Assembly: GCF_017515565.1 (NCBI RefSeq)
Contig: NZ_JAFWFN010000066.1
Coordinates: 1 to 64,000, forward strand
From: Halomonas sp.
Lineage (GTDB): Bacteria; Pseudomonadota; Gammaproteobacteria; Pseudomonadales; Halomonadaceae
Direction of reading: 5' to 3'
Length of the DNA: 64,000 nt
Shown here: positions 17,839 to 26,396 of the stretch, in pieces
Layout of the letters: every line of letters begins with the position of its first letter
Position numbering within the stretch: the first letter of the stretch is position 1
Program-made: the position numbers and the translations under genes
The notes under the pieces: generated by a model
What the model was told of the DNA's origin: nothing
Databases searched by the model: none
The model's input: only the letters and a program-made list of their open reading frames with translations

Positions 17839-18846
17839 ATGGTGAAACGGTTACTAGCCGCAGTGGGAATATTGGTAGTGCTTGGCGCAGCCGCAGCAGC
17901 AGGCGGCTACGTTTATTGGCAAAGCCGATTAGAGGCGCCATTAACCCTTGATGAGCCTACTCTCTACCAAGTGCCGGCAGGGGCCGGTTTTAACCAGGTG
18001 GTTGGGGAGTTAGAGGCGCAGGGAGTTATTAGTGATGCTTGGGCCTTTCAATTAATGGCGCGTGTGGAACCCGAGCGAGTGCCGCGGCTACGGGTGGGGG
18101 AGTACCAGCTTACGCCGGGTATGAGCGGGTTAGAGATGGTCGCGTTATTAGGTAGCAATAACGTTGTGACCTATCCGCTTACCATTCCCGAAGGGTGGAC
18201 GTTTCGCCAGATGCGTGGCTTGCTCAGCGTGGCACCTAAGCTAGAGCAGCGCACCGCCGAGTTAAGCGATGAAGAAGTGATGTCGCTATTAGATCGTGAA
18301 GGAACCTTTCCCGAAGGCTGGTTTTTCCCTGACACCTACCGCTATCACCTAGGGATGAGCGATGTTGATATTTTGCGTCAGGCGCTTACTCGCATGGAGC
18401 GTATCCTAGAAGAGGTATGGGAGGGGCGCGATGATGATCTTACGATTGATACACCTTATGAAGCCCTAATTATGGCCTCATTAATTGAGCGTGAGACGGG
18501 CGCGCCCGAAGAGCGTCGTGAAATTGCCGGCGTATTTAAGCGGCGAATGGAGCAAGGGATGCGCCTGCAAACAGACCCAACCATTATTTATGGCATGGGG
18601 GAGCGTTATGAGGGGCGTATTACCCGCGCGGATATACGCGAGGCCACGCCGTATAACACCTACGTGATCGACGGTATGCCACCCACGCCGATCGCAATGC
18701 CCGGGCGTGCTGCGCTGGAAGCCGCGGTTAATCCGTTGCCAGGTGAGACCCTCTATTTCGTATCCCGAGGCGATGGAACGCACCATTTCTCCCGCACGCT
18801 GCGTGAGCACAATAACGCTGTTAATCGCTATATCCGCAACCGATAA
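17839..18846 (+). CDS. mltG: Endolytic murein transglycosylase MltG
   Basis: Cuts nascent glycan strands in the periplasm and so ends their polymerisation. It has 335 aa: an N-terminal membrane anchor at residues 4-27, a LysM-like part, then the YceG domain with the catalytic Glu in ASLIERETG and the conserved MRLQTDPTIIYG, plus PYNTYVIDGMPPTPI. It lies 31 bp after pabC, in the same operon. Confidence 0.94.
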   Translation: MVKRLLAAVGILVVLGAAAAAGGYVYWQSRLEAPLTLDEPTLYQVPAGAGFNQVVGELEAQGVISDAWAFQLMARVEPERVPRLRVGEYQLTPGMSGLEMVALLGSNNVVTYPLTIPEGWTFRQMRGLLSVAPKLEQRTAELSDEEVMSLLDREGTFPEGWFFPDTYRYHLGMSDVDILRQALTRMERILEEVWEGRDDDLTIDTPYEALIMASLIERETGAPEERREIAGVFKRRMEQGMRLQTDPTIIYGMGERYEGRITRADIREATPYNTYVIDGMPPTPIAMPGRAALEAAVNPLPGETLYFVSRGDGTHHFSRTLREHNNAVNRYIRNR

Positions 18847-18900
18847 TTTTTTGAATACGATTTTATAAGCAGAATATTTCATGGTGTATCTAGCTAGTAA

Positions 18901-20537
<1,637 letters not shown>

Positions 20538-20564
20538 ATCCATTAGCCGCCGCGCGAGGTTATA

Positions 20565-20900
20565 ATGGCCGCTCAAAAAGCTCTCTCTTTAACGTTACCC
20601 GATGTGCCGACGCTGCTGTCCGCTTATATGCATTTTCTCGATAGGGGCGGCATTTTTGTGCCGACTAAAACGCCTTATGCCCTTGGTCAAGAAGTGTTTT
20701 TGTTACTGACGCTGCCTGGCGAGAGTGAGCGGCTTTCAGTAACCGGGAAAGTGATTTGGGTCTCCCCGGATGGGGTGAGCGGTCGCCGCATCCCTGGCAT
20801 TGGTGTGCACTTCAGCCAGCAGGATTATTCGGTGCGCGATCGCATTGAAACACTCCTGGCAGGCCAGTTAGATAAAGCTCCTCCGTCGTTTACGCTGTGA
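20565..20900 (+). CDS. pilZ: PilZ-domain protein, type IV pilus PilZ type
   Basis: 111 aa. It matches the short PilZ encoded next to holB in pseudomonads, which is needed for type IV pilus assembly. The c-di-GMP-binding motifs of canonical PilZ domains (RxxxR and D/NxSxxG) are not seen; the equivalent place reads FLDRGGIFVPT. It is therefore probably a non-binding PilZ, an inference from sequence and synteny. The ATG is preceded by GAGG, 28 bp after holB. Confidence 0.85.
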   Translation: MAAQKALSLTLPDVPTLLSAYMHFLDRGGIFVPTKTPYALGQEVFLLLTLPGESERLSVTGKVIWVSPDGVSGRRIPGIGVHFSQQDYSVRDRIETLLAGQLDKAPPSFTL

Positions 20901-20942
20901 ATCGACGTAAGCGACACTTATTTATTCAAAAGCGAGACCTGT

Positions 20943-21776
20943 ATGTTTGTTGACTCACACTGCCACCTGGACCGCTTATCTGAGCATACCCATGGCGGCG
21001 ATATCTCGGCTACCCTAGCGGCGGCCCGGTCTGCCAATGTCAGCCAGTTTCTCGCTATTTCGGTGACCTTAGAAGAGTTGCCTGGTTTAGCAGCGATTGC
21101 CAGAGAGCACCAGGATGTGGCTATTTCTGCAGGCCTACACCCTCTGCACACAACGCCCAACGAACCGAGCGTTGACGATATTGTAGAGGCCGCTGAACAG
21201 TACGGTGCAGTCGCGATTGGTGAAACTGGGCTTGATTATCACTACCAAGACAGCGTGCCCATTGATATCCAACATGAGCGCTTTAAGCGTCATTTGCTGG
21301 CGGCGCGTGAGTTGAAATTGCCGGTTATCGTGCATACTCGCGACGCCAAGCAAGAAACGCTCTCTCTACTGCGTGAGTATAGTAACTCCAAGGTGGGCGG
21401 TGTATTACACTGCTTCACAGAGGATATCGAGATGGCGCGGGAAGCGGTGCGCTTAGGTTTCTATATTTCGTTATCGGGCATTATTACTTTCCGCAATGCC
21501 GCCTCGCTTCGCGAGCTGGCGCGACAGTTGCCGCTAGACCGTCTATTAATTGAGACCGACAGCCCCTATTTGGCACCTGTGCCCTATCGTGGTAAGCCCA
21601 ATGAACCCGCTTGGGTAGTTGAAGTCGCTGCGTGTATTGCTGAGGCCCGGGGTATCAGCGTAGATGAGGTGGCTATGCAAACCACGGCTAACTTCTATCA
21701 CTTGTTCCGCGCTGCTGTTCCGGACGCTCCAGAGAGTGTTAAGCAGGCGTTAGCGCAATCAGGCCTGTTGGTGTAG
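20943..21776 (+). CDS. TatD-family metal-dependent deoxyribonuclease (YcfH-like)
   Basis: 277 aa. Metal-binding residues are visible in order: FVDSHCHLD, AIGETGLDYHY, VIVHTRDA, VLHCFTED and LLIETDSPYLAPVPYRGK. It is a TIM-barrel hydrolase; E. coli YcfH sits in the same holB-linked position. It may act on DNA ends or D-aminoacyl-tRNA-like substrates; the physiological substrate is unsettled. Confidence 0.9.
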   Translation: MFVDSHCHLDRLSEHTHGGDISATLAAARSANVSQFLAISVTLEELPGLAAIAREHQDVAISAGLHPLHTTPNEPSVDDIVEAAEQYGAVAIGETGLDYHYQDSVPIDIQHERFKRHLLAARELKLPVIVHTRDAKQETLSLLREYSNSKVGGVLHCFTEDIEMAREAVRLGFYISLSGIITFRNAASLRELARQLPLDRLLIETDSPYLAPVPYRGKPNEPAWVVEVAACIAEARGISVDEVAMQTTANFYHLFRAAVPDAPESVKQALAQSGLLV

Positions 21777-21805
21777 GTCGTCACTGTTACAGGAGGTGTG
21801 GACGG

Positions 21806-22381
21806 ATGAATATTGATCGACTGCTACAGCATCAGCCAGGTTCGGCATCCATACCACCCGTTGACGAGTGGCAGCCGGCACTTTCCGGTGATATTAATAT
21901 TTTGATTAAGGCCGATGGCTCTTGGCAGCACGAAGGGCAACCCTTTGCCCGAACGGCCATACCACGGTTACTGGGCAGCCTATTGCGGCGCGATAACGAC
22001 GGCTACTGCCTAGTGACTCCTGTGGAGCGATGGCGATTAAAGGTAGAGGATCTGCCGCTGGTCGCGGTAGAAGCGGATTTCCATGATGATGCCTGGTGGT
22101 TTACCACGCAGTTTGATGACGTTGTGCGTTTAGATGACCAGCACCCTATGACGCTGAGTACTACGCCTGAAGGTGAGCAGGTGCCTGAAATTGCCGTGCG
22201 TTTTGGTCTTGGCGCTCGTCTGCACCGTAATGTTTACTACCGTTTAGTCGAGCAGGCTACGCCCTGTGTCGTTGAAAACGGCGGGACTCAACTGCGTCTG
22301 TACAGCGCTGGCAACGCGTACCTTCTAGGGGAATTAGCGCAAGAGATCGATGCCGATGATGTACCCAGCGAGGCGCCGTGA
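21806..22381 (+). CDS. DUF1285 family protein
   Basis: 191 aa, soluble, no signal peptide or membrane segment. The pattern ILIKADGSWQHEGQPFARTAIPRLLGSLLRRDNDGYCLVTPVERWRLKVEDLP... is that of the DUF1285 family, whose members fold as two small beta-rich domains of unknown function. An AGGAGGTG ribosome site at 21790-21797 lies 8 nt before the ATG. It overlaps the helicase gene by 4 bp (GTGA), so the two are probably translated together. Confidence 0.8.
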   Translation: MNIDRLLQHQPGSASIPPVDEWQPALSGDINILIKADGSWQHEGQPFARTAIPRLLGSLLRRDNDGYCLVTPVERWRLKVEDLPLVAVEADFHDDAWWFTTQFDDVVRLDDQHPMTLSTTPEGEQVPEIAVRFGLGARLHRNVYYRLVEQATPCVVENGGTQLRLYSAGNAYLLGELAQEIDADDVPSEAP

Positions 22382-24588
22382 AGTTAACAGCTGAACAGCA
22401 AGCGGTAGTGACTCACAGCAAAGGACACGCCAGGGTAGCCGCGGTGGCTGGGGCAGGTAAAACCACCACAATGGCAGCTCGTGTGCTGCATTTGCTGGCC
22501 AACGACGTATCGCCAAAACGCATTCTGGTGCTGATGTTTAACCGCTCTGCCCGGGATGATTTTCAGCGTCGCTTATCTAGTATGGCCCCGAAAGGGCAGT
22601 CATTACCGGATGTGCGAACCTTCCATTCATTAGGGCATCGGCTGACACAGAGCCTATGTCGGTGGGGGGCGTTGGCGCCCAGACGTCTGCTTTCCGCCGA
22701 GTGGCAGCTAGAGCGGCTGCTTCGTCAGGCAAGCGTGAACGTACTTAGCGATGCGGTAGAGCGGCGTGATGCGGCCCTAGAGGGGGACCGCCTGGAAGCG
22801 CTTGCTCACTTTTGTGGCTTGGTAAAAGCGGAAATGCTGCCCGCCAAAGCGTTATATGATCGCCTTAGCTATGAACCGGATACCGACTATTTTCCAGCGG
22901 CGTTTGACGAGGCAGAGCGATTACTGCAAGCGGAAGGCGTGATGACGTATGCCGACTTGCTCTATCGGCCGCTCCAAACGCTCGAAGCGGATGGTGCTTT
23001 ACGCCGCCGGGTGGAAGGCTTTCTCGACCATGTCATTATTGATGAGTACCAGGATATCAATACCGCCCAGCAGCGGCTGCTGGCGGTATTGGCCGGGCAA
23101 AACGCGGATGTAATGGCCGTTGGTGACGCTAACCAGTGTATATATGAGTGGCGTGGCGCGCGGCCTGACACCATGCTGGAAAACTTTACCGCCACTTTTG
23201 GTGCTGCAACCGATTACCCGCTCTCTACCACCTTCCGGCATGGCCATGCACTGGCGCTAGCCGCTAATCACGCCATCATGCCTAATCTGCGTCGCCCTGA
23301 TCAGCTCTGTTTGGCGGACGCTAATAACCCAGAAACGCGGATATCGGTTGGCCAAGGCAGTCGGTTGCTGCTCGACGCACTGATGGACTGGCAGGCCCAG
23401 GGGCGCGCGTTAAGCGAGGCTAGCCTGCTAGTGCGTAGCTGGGCGCTTTCGGTGCCCTTTCAACTGGCGTTATTGCAGGCTGGCATTCCATTTCGGCTGC
23501 TGCGGGAAGACCGCTTTGTGTTTCGCCTGCCGTTGGTGCAAGCGTTGGCGGGTTATTTAAAACTGTCCCGCCGCCCGGAACTGCTGCATGACCCGGCACA
23601 GTTACTGCTGCTGCTTTCACAGCCAACGCCGTTTGTCGCCCGTGAGCGGCTGCAACAGTTAGCGTATCAGTTGGCCACCACCCAGCGCTGGCCAGAACGC
23701 CACGAGCCAGTGCTAGCAGCGCTCAAACCGCTGCAGCGTCGTACATTAAAAAAACGCTGGGAGCTGTTATGCGAGCTTCCAAAGCTTAGCGCATGGCCGC
23801 CCGCAAAGCTGCTTAGCCATGTAGTAGAAACTATCGACGCGGAAAAAACCCTTAAGCGTGCTGCAGCAAGGCGAGACAAAGGCGAGGAGGATGTGCGCTT
23901 ATTGGATGTCCTCATTGAGCAGGCTGAGAGCGTGCAAAACCCTGATGCGTTTATTGAGCTGCTAGAACGCCCGGTAGAAAACCAAGAGAATGGAATACTG
24001 ATTAGTACGGTGCATGGCGCAAAGGGGCTTGAGTGGCCACTTGTGGCGGTGGCCGCCGTTAATGAGGAGGACTTTCCTCATTATAGCCGAGACAATCCGT
24101 TGAACGATGAGCGCTTGGAAGAGGAGCGCCGGCTTTTTTACGTGGCCATTACCCGTGCTCAGGAGCAGCTGCTGATGCTTCATGATGGAGGCGTCCACCG
24201 GCCCAGCCGTTTTATTGCTGAAAGTGCTTGGCAGGACAGTATGCGGGTGGCTGGCTGTTTAGCAACGGCTCGCCCGCCAGAGGCTGCGGTTCAGGTCGCT
24301 TCACCTGGTTTGGTTAAACGCTATCTGGATCGGTTGGACAGGGGGGATATTGAACTAGCGACCCCGCAGGTGCATGAGGCGAGTGCTGAGTACCACGTTA
24401 ATACACATTTTTATCCAGGCCAGCGCCTGTTGCATGCTGTGTTTGGAGAGGGAGAAGTAGCTGCGGTCGAAGGAAACCCGTCAGACCCGGTTATTGATGT
24501 GCGCTTTGCCCAGGCTGGCCGTCGGCGGTTGATTGCCCGCCGTGCGCCGATTGAACTATTGGAAGTAAGCTCAGCGCTAGTTATATAA
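22378..24588 (+). CDS. UvrD/Rep-family superfamily 1 DNA helicase
   Basis: 736 aa from a GTG that overlaps the DUF1285 stop. SF1A motifs in order: Q-motif LTAEQQAVV, Walker A AVAGAGKTTTM, Ia FHSLGHRL, II IIDEYQDIN, III VGDANQCIYEWRGA, IV near TTFRHGH, V STVHGAKGLEWPLV, VI EERRLFYVAITRAQ. A C-terminal FGEGEVAAVEG...DVRF segment resembles the Tudor-like end of UvrD/PcrA. It is neither UvrD nor Rep by overall length and linkage; the exact repair role is unknown. Confidence 0.85.
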   Translation: MKLTAEQQAVVTHSKGHARVAAVAGAGKTTTMAARVLHLLANDVSPKRILVLMFNRSARDDFQRRLSSMAPKGQSLPDVRTFHSLGHRLTQSLCRWGALAPRRLLSAEWQLERLLRQASVNVLSDAVERRDAALEGDRLEALAHFCGLVKAEMLPAKALYDRLSYEPDTDYFPAAFDEAERLLQAEGVMTYADLLYRPLQTLEADGALRRRVEGFLDHVIIDEYQDINTAQQRLLAVLAGQNADVMAVGDANQCIYEWRGARPDTMLENFTATFGAATDYPLSTTFRHGHALALAANHAIMPNLRRPDQLCLADANNPETRISVGQGSRLLLDALMDWQAQGRALSEASLLVRSWALSVPFQLALLQAGIPFRLLREDRFVFRLPLVQALAGYLKLSRRPELLHDPAQLLLLLSQPTPFVARERLQQLAYQLATTQRWPERHEPVLAALKPLQRRTLKKRWELLCELPKLSAWPPAKLLSHVVETIDAEKTLKRAAARRDKGEEDVRLLDVLIEQAESVQNPDAFIELLERPVENQENGILISTVHGAKGLEWPLVAVAAVNEEDFPHYSRDNPLNDERLEEERRLFYVAITRAQEQLLMLHDGGVHRPSRFIAESAWQDSMRVAGCLATARPPEAAVQVASPGLVKRYLDRLDRGDIELATPQVHEASAEYHVNTHFYPGQRLLHAVFGEGEVAAVEGNPSDPVIDVRFAQAGRRRLIARRAPIELLEVSSALVI

Positions 24589-24660
24589 AAGTTAGGTTAA
24601 TTAGATAATTATTTTATTTAACGTATTTTTAGCTGGATATTTTTATACCTCACTAATCAT

Positions 24661-24689
24661 TTGACTTAGGGCAGGCCTGCCGATTTAAT
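24661..24689 (+). promoter_or_regulatory. Promoter with central palindrome, upstream of the porin cassette
   Basis: TTGACT (24661-24666), a 17-bp spacer and TTTAAT (24684-24689) make a good sigma-70 promoter. The spacer contains the perfect 12-bp palindrome GGCAGGCCTGCC (24670-24681), placed where a bound repressor would block RNA polymerase. A second -10-like TATAAT lies at 24694-24699. The surrounding 24589-24729 is very AT-rich. Confidence 0.6.
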
Positions 24690-24729
24690 ACCTTATAATT
24701 AATAAATATTTAAAAAGAAGGTATTGGGC

Positions 24730-25959
24730 ATGGTTAAGCAAATTGCTCGGTTCTGCGTCGTTTTTCTCATAGCCTATACCAGCTCCGGAATTGCTGATGA
24801 CACTTATCCACGAGTAATATTTAATGGTTTTGGTACTTTAGGCGTGGTTCATTCTGACGAGTCCCATGCTGATTATGTGTCTGATATTTTCGCATCAAAA
24901 GGTGCCGGGCACAGTAACGACTGGAGTGCACAGGTAGACAGTCGGTTAGGGCTTCAGGCTACGCTACACGTAACGCCAAAAATTACCTCTGTCGTTCAGG
25001 TGGCTAGCGAAAAACGCTATGATGGTTCTTACGCACCGGGTATTGAGTGGGCTAACATTCAATATGATTTAACCCCTAATCTTAATGTACGTGTAGGCCG
25101 CATGGTGCAAGGCACGTTCATGGCCTCCGAGCATCGTAAAATTAACTATGCCACTCCCTGGGTACGACCGCCGCAAGAGGTGTATCGTTTAATTCCTGTC
25201 GCATATTTCGATGGTGTGGATATGCGCTATCAATATGCTACGGATGCAACTACCAATGAGCTACGTTTGGGCTATGGCGGGGGCAGCGTTGATTACCCAA
25301 CTGGCAGTATAGATGCCTCTGATTCATGGGGACTCTCACATCGCACGCAATGGGGGGCCACCACACTCTTTGCTAGCTACGGTGAGCTAAAAGTAAGCGT
25401 CGATGAGCTTTCCCAGTTTTTTGACATTTATCGATCCTTTGGCCCGCCAGGAGAGTTAATTGCTAATCGGTATGAGGTTGAGGGAAAGCGCTCCAGTGTG
25501 ATTAGTCTCGGAGTTGGCTATGATCCTGGCCCATGGTTTGTGATGGGGGAGTGGGCACGTTCTACATCGTCATCTGTGTTGGGTGATAATGAGGGGAGCT
25601 ATCTTACTGCTGGATACCGTATTGCTAGCTGGACACCCTTTGTAGGTATATCGCGTGCTAGGGTAACTAGTAATACATCTGAAGAGGGGCTAAATGCAGC
25701 GCTTTATCCCTCTCCATTTGCAGAAGGTGCAGTGCTACTCAATGATATTTTGAATGACGTGCTTGCTAGCGGCATGCAGCAACGAGGCGTGACACTGGGA
25801 ACACGCTGGGACTTACGGCCGGGCATGGCGCTTACTGCTCAATATGACTATATCGATATGCGTTCAGGTTCGCCAGGCGGGCTCATTAATCAACAGCCGA
25901 AGTTTGATCCCGGTGGGCATATTAACCTGTTTAGCCTTGCGCTCGACTTTGTATTTTAA
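24730..25959 (+). CDS. Porin-like outer-membrane beta-barrel protein
   Basis: 409 aa. The ATG at 24730 is chosen because AAGAAGG lies 8 nt upstream; a TTG two codons earlier is possible. A signal peptide (MVKQIARFCVVFLIAYTSSGIA) precedes DDTYPRVIFNGFGTLGVVHSDE. The rest alternates hydrophobic and polar residues with many aromatic strand ends, and the protein ends in Phe (LALDFVF), the outer-membrane barrel signature. No family name is assigned. It is first gene of a three-gene cassette, 11 bp before the PstS-like gene. Substrate unknown. Confidence 0.75.
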   Translation: MVKQIARFCVVFLIAYTSSGIADDTYPRVIFNGFGTLGVVHSDESHADYVSDIFASKGAGHSNDWSAQVDSRLGLQATLHVTPKITSVVQVASEKRYDGSYAPGIEWANIQYDLTPNLNVRVGRMVQGTFMASEHRKINYATPWVRPPQEVYRLIPVAYFDGVDMRYQYATDATTNELRLGYGGGSVDYPTGSIDASDSWGLSHRTQWGATTLFASYGELKVSVDELSQFFDIYRSFGPPGELIANRYEVEGKRSSVISLGVGYDPGPWFVMGEWARSTSSSVLGDNEGSYLTAGYRIASWTPFVGISRARVTSNTSEEGLNAALYPSPFAEGAVLLNDILNDVLASGMQQRGVTLGTRWDLRPGMALTAQYDYIDMRSGSPGGLINQQPKFDPGGHINLFSLALDFVF

Positions 25960-25970
25960 GGAGAGTAGCA

Positions 25971-26396
25971 ATGCTTAAGCGACTTAATATGCTTGGTGCA
26001 AGTGTTTTGCTTAGTGTTATTGGGCATGCTGCGACAGCCGATGTTTTACTCGTAGCCTCAGTTGAGGCACCTTTTACACGTTTGGCGAGTAGTGAATTAA
26101 CGGATATCTATTTAGGCCGACGCACACAAATAGGTAAGGGATTGGCAGTAATACCCTTGGATCAGTCAGGAAACTCAATAGAGCGTGAAGAGTTCTATAC
26201 TCGCTATATTGGGCAAACACCAGCACAGATTAAAGCGCACTGGTCACGACTTATTTTTACTGGACGTGGACAGCCTCCTCAAACACTTAGCGATAGCCGA
26301 GCAGTTATAGATAGGCTCGTTAGTGATAATACAACGTTGGGTTACATTAATGCTGCTTACTTTGATGACCGGTTGAGAGTGGTACAAGTTGAGTAA
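25971..26396 (+). CDS. Small PstS-like periplasmic substrate-binding-domain protein
   Basis: 141 aa with a signal peptide (ends near ATA-DVLLVAS). The body resembles one lobe of a phosphate-binding PstS domain: SELTDIYLGRRTQIGKGLAVIPLDQSGNSIEREEFYTRYIG, IKAHWSRLIFTGRGQPPQTL and DNTTLGYINAAYFDDRLRVV. It is about half the size of true PstS and there is no pstCAB nearby, so a transport role is unlikely. It lies between the porin and the membrane cyclase, overlapping the latter by 8 bp. A role as periplasmic ligand sensor is inferred. Confidence 0.75.
   Translation: MLKRLNMLGASVLLSVIGHAATADVLLVASVEAPFTRLASSELTDIYLGRRTQIGKGLAVIPLDQSGNSIEREEFYTRYIGQTPAQIKAHWSRLIFTGRGQPPQTLSDSRAVIDRLVSDNTTLGYINAAYFDDRLRVVQVE

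Noticed and set aside
25971-26396. Phosphate transporter PstS
   Set aside because: Only about half the length of PstS and no pstC, pstA, pstB or phoU nearby.
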